Shown here piece by piece: positions 6,599 through 12,723 of a stretch of 12,723 nucleotides of DNA. The DNA is from an uncultured Roseburia sp. (lineage in GTDB: Bacteria > Bacillota > Clostridia > Lachnospirales > Lachnospiraceae), in the NCBI GenBank assembly GCA_905206195.1, contig CAJLGN010000014.1, positions 1 through 12,723 on the forward strand. The letters run 5' to 3'. The notes under the pieces are model-generated. The model saw nothing but the letters and a program-made list of their open reading frames with translations, was not told the origin of the DNA and searched no databases. Made by a program: the position numbers and the translations under genes. Each line of letters begins with the position of its first letter. Within the stretch, counting starts at the first letter, position 1.

Positions 6599-8101
6599 AT
6601 GGGAAAGAAATCACTGGTAAAAAATTCAATCTTCAACATGGCGTATAAGGGCTTTACAGCCCTTTTCCCGTTGGTGACAACCTCCTATATTTCGCATGTG
6701 CTTCTGCCGGAGGGCGTTGGAAAGGTGGCGTACGCCAATACGATCGTCGCATATTTTGTTCTGCTCGCATCGCTGGGGCTGCCGAGTTATGGCGTGAAAG
6801 CGATCGCGCAGAATGACGAGAACAAAGAGCAGAGAAGCCGGACGTTTTTTGAATTATTTTTTATCAATCTGGCGGCGACGCTTTTGTGTATTGCGGCATA
6901 TTATGTGTTTGTCACTTATTTTCCGCATTTTGGTGACCGCAGAGAGCTCTTTTGGGTCATGGGGCTTTTGCTGATTCTTAATATTTTTAACATTGACTGG
7001 TTTTATCAGGGCATGGAGGAGTATACTTACATTGCGACCAGAAGCTTTGTGGTCAAGATTGCGTCGTTTGTGCTGATGCTTATTTTTGTAAAGGACAGCG
7101 GAGATTACCTGATCTATGCCTTAATCCTTTGTCTTGCGACTGCCGGAAATAATCTGCTCAATGCGTTCCAACTGCGCAAATACATTACGATTTCCGTACT
7201 TCTTCCGAAAAAGAGTGGCGGGATGGCGGGAAAATGGGCGCAGGGTGCACAGAGAGAATTGCGGATGGGACATCATTTGCGTCCGGTATTTATTTTGCTT
7301 GCGTCAACGATTGCGACAGAAGTTTATACCATGTTAGATACGGTGATGCTTGAATATTATCACGGAGATGTTTATGTCGGATATTATTCCAACGCAGTCA
7401 AGATCGTGCGCATGACCTACACGGTGGTTATCGCGCTTGTGGCAGTCTTTTATCCGCGTATCAGTATGTACTATAAACAGAAGCGGCAGGAGGAGTGCAA
7501 TCAGCTTCTTAGCCGGGGCACACAGATTTTGCTGCTGCTCGCCCTGCCGTGTACGGTCGGACTTTTTTTGACGGCGGATGAGATTGTGCCGTTGCTTTTT
7601 GGAGAGGCATTTTTGCCTGCGGTGCGCACGCTTCGGATTCTTGGTATACTTGTGCTTGTGTTTTCCATCGCGTATTTTTTTGGTCATATTGTTTTGACGG
7701 CGACGGGGAGAGAGCGCATGATCCTGCGCGCGACAGTTGCTGGGGCAGTGATCAATATCGCGGCAAATTTTCTGTTGATCCCGAGCTGTCGGCAGGACGG
7801 GGCGGCGGCGGCGTCCGTGCTTTCTGAGCTTGCGGTGACGGCACTTCTTTTGTGGTATGCAAAAGACTGCTATACGCTCCGTGTGAGCCGCAATTATATG
7901 TGGAGTACGGGTGGGGCGCTTCTTGTCATGGCCGGTGTGGTGCTTGGCATGTCTGCACTTTTTAGGGGGGTGTCCGGCGGGGTGCTGATCGTCATCACAG
8001 CGGCAGTAGTCTGCTATATCGCTTGTCTGCTTCTGTTTCACAACGAACTTTTGACGGAGCTGCTTAAAAAGCTTAAGGTACATGAGACGGGCGGGGCATA
8101 G
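6599..8101 (+). CDS. Lipid-linked oligosaccharide flippase (Wzx-like, MOP superfamily)
   Basis: This 500-residue, very hydrophobic protein has roughly 12-14 membrane-spanning segments by eye. The N-terminus (LVKNSIFNMAYKGFTALFP) and the following ISHVLLPEGVGKVAYANTIV and ASLGLPSYGVKAIAQ are typical of the polysaccharide-biosynthesis flippases that turn undecaprenyl-PP-linked repeat units to the outer face. The middle contains DTVMLEYYHGDVYVGYYSNAVKI-type sequence around residues 247-268 and the C-terminal half repeats the transporter fold. Length fits the family (about 420-510). The start at 6599 has only a modest purine-rich ribosome site (GCGGGAATGAG). It lies 36 bases after glycosyltransferase D, so it is in the same operon. 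It implies a Wzx/Wzy-type assembly route, although no ordinary Wzy was recognised. Several T7 runs occur, as expected in Phe-rich membrane genes. Confidence 0.93.
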   Translation: MGKKSLVKNSIFNMAYKGFTALFPLVTTSYISHVLLPEGVGKVAYANTIVAYFVLLASLGLPSYGVKAIAQNDENKEQRSRTFFELFFINLAATLLCIAAYYVFVTYFPHFGDRRELFWVMGLLLILNIFNIDWFYQGMEEYTYIATRSFVVKIASFVLMLIFVKDSGDYLIYALILCLATAGNNLLNAFQLRKYITISVLLPKKSGGMAGKWAQGAQRELRMGHHLRPVFILLASTIATEVYTMLDTVMLEYYHGDVYVGYYSNAVKIVRMTYTVVIALVAVFYPRISMYYKQKRQEECNQLLSRGTQILLLLALPCTVGLFLTADEIVPLLFGEAFLPAVRTLRILGILVLVFSIAYFFGHIVLTATGRERMILRATVAGAVINIAANFLLIPSCRQDGAAAASVLSELAVTALLLWYAKDCYTLRVSRNYMWSTGGALLVMAGVVLGMSALFRGVSGGVLIVITAAVVCYIACLLLFHNELLTELLKKLKVHETGGA

Positions 8102-8159
8102 CGATTGCAGGGAGAAGAGAGGAAAGTTATGATTTGAGGACTATGAGTGAGGTGATGGA

Positions 8160-9185
8160 ATGAATTCAGCTATCGGGGTAGTCATCGTGCTGCTCATATT
8201 GGGCGTTTTGTTTTTTTTGTTAGGTCATTGTTTTTGCGGCGTCTTTCAGAGGGAAGAACGTCTGCCGTTTCAGCTGTTGATCGGGGCAGTCTTGTTTTTT
8301 TCCATTTTTTCCGTGATAGAGCTTCCGGTGGAGAAGCTGCATTTGCCATTTCATATGCTGGTATATCTGGAGCTTGGAGCTTTTGCGGCGGTGTTTTTAT
8401 GGTGCATCCGCTTTTGTGTCAAGGCGGGGATGTTTGGCAGGGACAGCGCATGGGAAAAACCGGATACGGTTGCGCTTGTATTTCTGTTGCTGGTCGCGCT
8501 GCAGGTGATTTACGGGATGAACAACGGCGTGCGCATCAATGGCTTTGATACCTCCTATTATAACGGACATGCCATCAACGCACTCTACACCGACACGATG
8601 TATCAGTATAGCCCGAGGTCGGGAGAATTTATGGGATATGAGAGCTATGTGCATGACGGTTATCCGATGCTGATTGCATTTTTGTCAAAAATCTTTTGGA
8701 TGCACCCGCTGGTAATGGGAAACAGGGTTCTTGCGTGTGTGGAAATCATTCTCATGAATCTGATCGTGTATGAGATTGCATATCGGTTATCGAACGGAAA
8801 TCGCAGAATTGGAAACTGGATGGTCGGACTTCATGCGGGAATCAGCATTTTCTGTTATCAATTTGACGAGGGACGGGGGTTTTATCTGTGGCAGAGGACG
8901 GCGGAGTCAAAGTCAATGCTGGCAAATCTTTATCTGCCGCTTGCGCTGCTTGCGCTTATTTTGCTGGCAAAGGAGATGGGGAAGCGATATTGCTGGGTGA
9001 TACTCGCACTTGTCTTTTTTGCGGGTGCTTCGTTGTCGATCAGCGGAATTTTTATTCTGTGCGTCATGATTGGCGGCGGTCTGCTTGCGCTGCTTTTTTA
9101 TCAGCGGCGCTGGCAGTACTGGATTGGCTCGGTGCTCTGTATGTTGCCGGGAATGCTGGCTGGTATCATCAGGCTGCTGTTGTAG
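8160..9185 (+). CDS. Multi-pass membrane protein A1 (N-half of split GT-C-like pair 1)
   Basis: This protein of 341 residues has about eight hydrophobic segments (near 4-24, 38-55, 64-84, 103-119, 188-208, 218-233, 255-270, 278-312). A hydrophilic outside loop at 120-185 carries the motif INALYTDTMYQYSPRSG (139-155). The same motif recurs in A2 as TMYATDTLYVYDPTTG. The pattern resembles uncharacterised Clostridia membrane proteins (perhaps DUF6077; not certain). The loop position after several membrane segments and the acidic residues (D130, D145) are reminiscent of GT-C enzymes acting outside on lipid-linked sugars, but no function is proven. The start has GAGGTG (8149-8154) five bases upstream. 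The protein ends abruptly after a hydrophobic helix (MLAGIIRLLL), and its partner B1 begins 19 bases later in the +1 frame. A T8 run lies at 8211-8218. Confidence 0.82.
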   Translation: MNSAIGVVIVLLILGVLFFLLGHCFCGVFQREERLPFQLLIGAVLFFSIFSVIELPVEKLHLPFHMLVYLELGAFAAVFLWCIRFCVKAGMFGRDSAWEKPDTVALVFLLLVALQVIYGMNNGVRINGFDTSYYNGHAINALYTDTMYQYSPRSGEFMGYESYVHDGYPMLIAFLSKIFWMHPLVMGNRVLACVEIILMNLIVYEIAYRLSNGNRRIGNWMVGLHAGISIFCYQFDEGRGFYLWQRTAESKSMLANLYLPLALLALILLAKEMGKRYCWVILALVFFAGASLSISGIFILCVMIGGGLLALLFYQRRWQYWIGSVLCMLPGMLAGIIRLLL

Positions 9186-9204
9186 ATATGAGGATAGAGT
9201 TGAT

Positions 9205-10017
9205 ATGCAGGAAATAGATTGGAATCTTGAACTTTACAGGAGTATTTTTACAAATTATTGGGAGTACGGACTGTTTTTTGTGATTTATCTGGGCGGTCTG
9301 CTCTATGTCGTATATCAGAGAGACGCGCTCATGAAGCGGGTGTTTGTGACGCCGTTTTTGATTTTTTTGTTCACGGTCTTTCACCCGTTTGTAGTGGAGC
9401 CGATTCTTAGAACGGCAACAGATTTTAGAGATCGCTATAGCCGGTTTTTCTGGATGTTGCCGGCAGAGATTTTAAGTGCTTATCTGCTGGCCTGTCTGAT
9501 CGAGCGGCAAAAGGACGGTCGGCAGAAAACGGCTGCCGTCCTGCTGATCGGTTGCTTGCTTTTTTTGAGCAGCGGCAGTGCGACAAAGATGGAGCTTGAT
9601 GATAATATTTATAAAATCGATGATCAGGTTATCGAGGTGGTGAACCTGATCGGGGAACACGCGCAAAATGAGCGCCCGATTGTTTTTTATGACGAGGAGC
9701 TGTATTACTGGATCAGACAATATGACGCCTCCCTTATCGCGGCGGTAAATGCGGGAGAAATGCAGCTGTACCGCTGGATCGTAAAGGAGGACATTGATCA
9801 AAACGAGCAGTATGAGAGTGAAGGGCGGGCGCTCTCCATGTTTGTGCGGGGCGTTGAGGTAGAGCCGGAAACGGTAAATCAAGCAATCGAGACGCGAGAG
9901 GTGGACTTTTTTGTGCGCAATACCGATTTTTATTCGGAGGAATATCTAAAGCAGTTAAACATCGAGTATGTAGACAGCGTGGAGGGGTATGAGCTATATC
10001 GTTGTATACACGACTAA
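9205..10017 (+). CDS. Membrane protein with C-terminal soluble domain B1 (C-half of split pair 1)
   Basis: This protein of 270 residues has about four membrane segments (near 20-37, 46-64, 82-99, 108-124), then a hydrophilic domain (about 130-270) rich in acidic residues. Segment 2 ends in the HPF motif (60-62), followed by RDRYSRFFWMLPAE. B2 has NPF at the same place and YWKMFMVVLPF after it. The soluble part contains YYWIRQYDASLIAAVNAG (167-184) and finishes with VDSVEGYELYRC, aligning with the end of B2. The start ATG at 9205 is used because the frame upstream overlaps A1 without a membrane pattern; the ribosome site is weak (AGGA, 10 bases away), suggesting reinitiation after A1. Together A1 and B1 total 611 residues, close to the 590 of A2 plus B2, so they probably form one functional membrane unit. 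Function is unknown. Confidence 0.8.
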   Translation: MQEIDWNLELYRSIFTNYWEYGLFFVIYLGGLLYVVYQRDALMKRVFVTPFLIFLFTVFHPFVVEPILRTATDFRDRYSRFFWMLPAEILSAYLLACLIERQKDGRQKTAAVLLIGCLLFLSSGSATKMELDDNIYKIDDQVIEVVNLIGEHAQNERPIVFYDEELYYWIRQYDASLIAAVNAGEMQLYRWIVKEDIDQNEQYESEGRALSMFVRGVEVEPETVNQAIETREVDFFVRNTDFYSEEYLKQLNIEYVDSVEGYELYRCIHD

Positions 10018-10031
10018 GGAGGAAAAGGAAG

Positions 10032-11015
10032 TTGCTCATCGTTGTAAAAATTTTTGCGGTAATCTATATGTGGCTGGTTTTTCCGATTCTGCTGGGGAGC
10101 GTATGGAGAAGGCCAGACGGCAAAATGAGAAATCCGCTTTTTATCAGCTACCTGATCGGACTGGTTGCGCAGTGGGCGGTATTTTTTGTGCTGGCAAAAT
10201 GGGCGATTGACAGAGAACTGCCGGTACAGGAACTTGGAAAGCTCTGGCTGATCTTTCAGTTGGCGCTGACCGTGCTTGCTGTGGCGTGGGGAATAAAAAG
10301 ACGCACTCTTTTTCGGCGGGAGCGGCTTGTCTGGAAAAAGGAGTGGCTTGGGCAAGGGTTTGCTCGTTTTATACTGATAGGGCTGGCGTTTGTGTTTGGA
10401 GGGAGTGGCCAGAAGGAATACACCGCAGAGGCGGCGCTTACCATGTATGCGACAGATACCTTGTATGTCTATGATCCGACGACCGGAAAGGGCGCAGAGG
10501 AAATGCTTCCCGCGCAGATAGAGGAGCTTGAGGCGGCGGCACAGTCTCCGATTGAGGCATACTATGCGGTAAACGGACGGGCATGTAGATTAAATCCGGT
10601 AAAGCTTATGAAGCTTCTGCTCCCTGTTTTTTTGATGACATTTTATTATGGTGTGTACCACATATGGGCGTTTGAGCTGTTCCGCAAAAATAAGATGAAA
10701 CGGGTATTGTTTGAGTGTACCTTGTGGCTGTTGTACGCGTCAGTATTATTCTCGGACAGGGCGGTCATGGTACAGGTTTTCTCAAGCTGCTGGAACGGAG
10801 AGACGCTGTTTTTTGCAGGATTGCTGCCGTTTGCGGTGTGGCTGCTGTTAAGAAGGGAAAATCGCTTTGTGTGGGGACTGTCTTATCTGATCTGCGCAGG
10901 CGCAGGGCAGCTTTTGTATCAGCACGGCGGATTTATCATAACGTTTCTCTGGGCGGTGGCGGCGATCGCAGAGTGGATAAAGGGAGAATGGAAAAAGGAT
11001 GATAGAAGCATTTGA
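10032..11015 (+). CDS. Multi-pass membrane protein A2 (N-half of split pair 2), probable TTG start
   Basis: This 327-residue membrane protein is paralogous to A1. Hydrophobic segments lie near 3-22, 38-56, 70-88, 110-123, 195-214, 228-242, 258-273, 279-296 and 300-313. The loop motif TMYATDTLYVYDPTTG (137-152) matches A1's ALYTDTMYQYSPRSG, and SSCWNGETLFFAGLLPFAVWLLL matches A1's QRTAESKSMLANLYLPLALLALI in position and pattern. The best start is TTG at 10032: a full AAGGAGG (10016-10022) lies 9 bases upstream and overlaps the stop of B1. An earlier TTG at 10002 would place that site inside the gene and add a charged leader (YTRLRRKRK) before the first membrane helix. It overlaps B2 by 17 bases. 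The outside loop here is longer and more acidic than in A1, suggesting divergence in acceptor or substrate. Confidence 0.8.
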   Translation: MLIVVKIFAVIYMWLVFPILLGSVWRRPDGKMRNPLFISYLIGLVAQWAVFFVLAKWAIDRELPVQELGKLWLIFQLALTVLAVAWGIKRRTLFRRERLVWKKEWLGQGFARFILIGLAFVFGGSGQKEYTAEAALTMYATDTLYVYDPTTGKGAEEMLPAQIEELEAAAQSPIEAYYAVNGRACRLNPVKLMKLLLPVFLMTFYYGVYHIWAFELFRKNKMKRVLFECTLWLLYASVLFSDRAVMVQVFSSCWNGETLFFAGLLPFAVWLLLRRENRFVWGLSYLICAGAGQLLYQHGGFIITFLWAVAAIAEWIKGEWKKDDRSI

Positions 11016-11790
11016 GGCGTTAAGAGAGCAATTTCACACCTTTGGGACAAGCAGTATCAGTCTGGCGCTGGCAGGAGCTGCACTGTTGTTTTGCATGGCA
11101 CAGCGGGAAAAGTTAAGAGGCGGTGCGAAAAATCTGACGCAGTATGGGATTTTGTTTTTTTTGCTTTTGGCAAATCCATTTGGCTATCAGATTATCTACT
11201 CCTTTTGGATGGAGGAGTACTGGAAAATGTTTATGGTGGTGCTTCCATTTGTGTTTGTGGCGTTTGCCGCAACGCAGCTTGCGGCAGGCTTAAAGAGTTT
11301 TTGGAAGGGCGCGGTCATGGGTGTCTGCTGCATGGGCGTGATTGCAGCCGGCTCGTTTTTTGCATTTGACGAAAGGCCAATGCAGGCGGTCCGTGATCGA
11401 AAGGAGCAGGAACGCGAGATTGCGGTGGTGGATGAGATTATTCGGACATCCGGCATTGCGCCGCAAAATATGATCGCGCCAAGAGAAGTCTGCGGGCTTA
11501 TCAGAGAGGTGAATCCTGAGGTGAAGCTGATGTACGGAGAAGCTTTGATCGACAAAATGGTGGATAAGACGCTGCAGTTTGAGGATGAGGAAAAACAGAA
11601 ATTTGTGGACCTGTGCACTACCATCGTTGCCGTTCCGTCCGCGATAGAGTATCAGATACTGGCGGCTGATCTGTACGGCGGGAACTGTATTTTGCTGGAA
11701 ACGGAGTACGAGGACGCCGGGCAGTTGGCGCAGGCGGGCTTTGTGTGTGTGGAAAGAACAGAGAAATATGCAGTGTATTTCAGGGAATAG
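10999..11790 (+). CDS. Membrane protein with C-terminal soluble domain B2 (C-half of split pair 2)
   Basis: This protein of 263 residues is paralogous to B1. Four membrane segments lie near 17-34, 48-66, 77-96 and 104-122, with NPF at 59-61 where B1 has HPF, followed by a soluble domain (about 125-263). VCGLIREVNPEVKLMYGEAL (164-183) aligns with B1's YYWIRQYDASLIAAVNAGEM. The last strand region NCILLETEYEDAGQLAQAGF to the end (VERTEKYAVYFRE) aligns with B1's DFFVRNTDFYSEEYLKQLNI to its end (VDSVEGYELYRCIHD). Its ATG lies within the last codons of A2 in the +1 frame (17-base overlap), so translation is probably coupled. It is the last gene before the terminator. The product is inferred to partner A2 as a two-chain membrane enzyme of unknown activity; a GT-C glycosyltransferase or polymerase-like role is the leading guess. 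Confidence 0.8.
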   Translation: MIEAFEALREQFHTFGTSSISLALAGAALLFCMAQREKLRGGAKNLTQYGILFFLLLANPFGYQIIYSFWMEEYWKMFMVVLPFVFVAFAATQLAAGLKSFWKGAVMGVCCMGVIAAGSFFAFDERPMQAVRDRKEQEREIAVVDEIIRTSGIAPQNMIAPREVCGLIREVNPEVKLMYGEALIDKMVDKTLQFEDEEKQKFVDLCTTIVAVPSAIEYQILAADLYGGNCILLETEYEDAGQLAQAGFVCVERTEKYAVYFRE

Positions 11791-11799
11791 AAAGTGCGG

Positions 11800-11849
11800 G
11801 AAAGTCTCTAAACAGTCGGGTTTACGGCATGATTTAGAGGCTTTCTTTT
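11800..11849 (+). terminator. Intrinsic (rho-independent) terminator ending the operon
   Basis: Left arm GAAAGTCTCTAAA (11800-11812) pairs with right arm TTTAGAGGCTTTC (11833-11845): 13 pairs including one G-T wobble, with a 20-base loop, followed directly by TTTTAT. It begins 10 bases after the B2 stop. The T tract is short, so termination may be partial. Confidence 0.85.
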
Positions 11850-11894
11850 ATAAAAAAGTATTGTAATCTTAAGAAAATACAGGCAACATAGATA

Positions 11895-11923
11895 TAGATA
11901 TTGTATATTGTCTATGATATAAT
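11895..11923 (+). promoter_or_regulatory. Promoter with extended -10 upstream of the polyprenyl glycosylphosphotransferase gene
   Basis: TGA followed by TATAAT (-10 at 11918-11923) is a perfect extended -10. TAGATA (11895-11900) is a 4-of-6 -35 match with 17-base spacing. The region is strongly A+T-rich. A 6-base inverted repeat, CATAGA (11887-11892) and TCTATG (11911-11916), flanks the spacer and could be an operator, but is too short to claim. It lies after the terminator, so the next gene starts a new transcript. Confidence 0.7.
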
Positions 11924-11964
11924 AACAAAGTATATGTCTTGTTGAGAAAGAGGAACGAATGTAA

Positions 11965-12723
11965 ATGAGGATAAAAGAACAATACAAGCATTTGCTCAAT
12001 TATAGCGCCAATTTAATATCTTTGGCGGTAGAGGGAGCTGCCTTCGCCTATATCTGGTACAACGTGTATGAGGAGTCATACGGATTTTTCCGGAGAGGAA
12101 ATTGGGCAGTCGTCGGTTTATATGTATTGATCATTTTCTTTTTTACAAAGGTATTGGGCGGATATAATATCGGGTACATGCGCATTGCAGATATTGCGCT
12201 GTCTCATGTCTTGTCGATTTTGCTAAGCGGTATTATCGGTTATCTGGAGCTGTGTCTGATCTGTAGAGATTATGTCAGCGTTAATCCCGTGTTTGGGGTT
12301 ATGATCTTTGAGGTCATATTTATTCTGCCGTGGATTTATGTGGTGAGAAAAATATATACATGGCTTTATCCGCCGCGTCAGATGCTTGTCATTTACGGAG
12401 AGCATCCTATCGATGACCTGATCGCGAAGATCAATACGAGAAAGGATAAGTACAACATCTGTGAATCTGTCAGCTACCGCATCGGTTATCAAAGTCTATA
12501 TCCGATGATTCGTCAATACAATGCGGTCGTGCTCTGCGATCTGCCGTCACAGGCGAGAAATCAGATCATGAAGTATTGCTATCAGGAATCGGTCCGCACC
12601 TATGTCACACCGAAGATTTCAGATATTTTGTTTCGCGGAGCAGATGATATTCACTTGTTTGACACCCCGCTTTTATTATCCAGAAATCAGGGGTTATCAA
12701 TTAATCAGCGAATTGTAAAGCGT
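11965..12723 (+). CDS. Polyprenyl glycosylphosphotransferase (initiating sugar-phosphate transferase), N-terminal half, cut by the window end
   Basis: An open frame of 253 residues runs off the window. The N-terminal region has about four hydrophobic segments (near 13-31, 46-63, 75-97, 106-125), followed by a soluble CoA-binding-like/Rossmann-type domain starting with PRQMLVIYG (about 137-145) and containing YNAVVLCDLP. The last visible part, DTPLLLSRNQGLSINQRIVKR, is the conserved lead-in to the catalytic sugar-transferase domain of the WbaP/CpsE type; the catalytic domain itself is beyond the window. These enzymes transfer a hexose-1-phosphate from a UDP-sugar to undecaprenyl phosphate at the inner membrane face, the first step in repeat-unit synthesis. 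The ATG at 11965 has AGAGGA (11949-11954) ten bases upstream. An ATG-TAA pair (11959-11964) immediately precedes it. Base composition is more A+T-rich than in the genes upstream. Confidence 0.88.
   Translation, partial: MRIKEQYKHLLNYSANLISLAVEGAAFAYIWYNVYEESYGFFRRGNWAVVGLYVLIIFFFTKVLGGYNIGYMRIADIALSHVLSILLSGIIGYLELCLICRDYVSVNPVFGVMIFEVIFILPWIYVVRKIYTWLYPPRQMLVIYGEHPIDDLIAKINTRKDKYNICESVSYRIGYQSLYPMIRQYNAVVLCDLPSQARNQIMKYCYQESVRTYVTPKISDILFRGADDIHLFDTPLLLSRNQGLSINQRIVKR

Noticed and set aside
7334..8083. 249-residue open frame on the minus strand inside the flippase gene
   Set aside because: Its product is full of Lys, Arg, His and Gln, as expected from the complement of Phe/Leu/Val-rich membrane codons. 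It has no domain, sits entirely within a well-supported gene and lacks its own context.
8211..8218. T8 homopolymer early in A1 (another at 11155-11162 in B2) as a possible phase-variation switch
   Set aside because: T6-T8 runs are common throughout these Phe-rich membrane genes, both frames are intact here, and the length is short for slipped-strand switching without population data.
8888..9217. Plus-strand open frame overlapping the A1/B1 junction, considered as a bridging peptide or frameshift product
   Set aside because: Its translation is Cys/Ala/Arg-rich with no membrane pattern continuing from A1, and it stops before joining B1.
9622..9651. 9-bp perfect inverted repeat (GATCAGGTT / AACCTGATC) inside B1
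   Set aside because: About one repeat of this size is expected by chance in 12.7 kb, it lies in coding sequence and it has no T tract.
12223..12492. Minus-strand open frame inside the polyprenyl glycosylphosphotransferase gene, and one at 11808-11999 over the terminator and promoter
   Set aside because: The plus strand carries a clear conserved protein, and the second one crosses a terminator and an A+T-rich promoter region. Neither has a motif.
1..12723. Search by eye for insertion sequences, CRISPR repeats, tRNA/rRNA genes and toxin-antitoxin or phage-defence genes
   Set aside because: No transposase motifs, regularly spaced repeats, structural RNA signatures or defence-protein motifs were seen. 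All coding content fits polysaccharide biosynthesis.

Overview
The window is a dense, one-directional (+ strand) stretch of a cell-surface polysaccharide (capsule or exopolysaccharide) biosynthesis locus. The organism is inferred to be a Gram-positive anaerobe of the Bacillota/Clostridia, most like a Lachnospiraceae. The basis is strong GGAGG-type ribosome binding sites, short or overlapping gene junctions, Clostridia-style protein sequences and a roughly balanced base composition that becomes more A+T-rich at the right end. No species can be named from this.

Layout: 1-353 is the C-terminal part of an NAD-dependent sugar-nucleotide epimerase/dehydratase. Glycosyltransferase A (357-1334) follows, then a long perfect inverted repeat (1327-1361), then GT2 glycosyltransferase B (1453-2274). 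A candidate internal promoter (2260-2288) precedes a three-gene cassette: a stand-alone acyl carrier protein (2340-2552), a FkbH-like HAD-family glyceryl-ACP synthase (2576-4228) and a left-handed beta-helix acyltransferase (4256-4819). Next come GT2 glycosyltransferase C (4828-5766), a StrF-like glycosyltransferase D (5759-6562) and a lipid-linked-oligosaccharide flippase (6599-8101). The last part of the operon holds four genes that form two tandem paralogous pairs of membrane proteins: A1 (8160-9185) with B1 (9205-10017), and A2 (10032-11015) with B2 (10999-11790). An intrinsic terminator (11800-11849) closes the operon. After it, a strong-looking extended -10 promoter (11895-11923) drives a gene cut by the window end (11965 onward), the N-terminal half of a polyprenyl glycosylphosphotransferase of the kind that starts repeat-unit assembly.

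How the genes probably work together (inference): the phosphotransferase puts the first sugar-phosphate on undecaprenyl phosphate; glycosyltransferases A-D extend it from nucleotide sugars, one of them made with the epimerase/dehydratase; and the flippase moves the unit outward. The ACP/FkbH/acyltransferase cassette most likely makes glyceryl-ACP (or a related C3 acyl-ACP) and puts that acyl group on a sugar. No conventional Wzy polymerase is recognisable. The two split, duplicated membrane pairs sit where a polymerase or outside-acting GT-C enzyme would be expected.

The most notable observations are the two tandem A/B pairs, which look like one ~600-residue membrane protein cut into two genes at the same structural point twice, and the acyl-transfer cassette embedded among glycosyltransferases. 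No mobile elements, tRNA/rRNA genes or CRISPR arrays were seen. No stretch longer than 300 bases lacks a gene.
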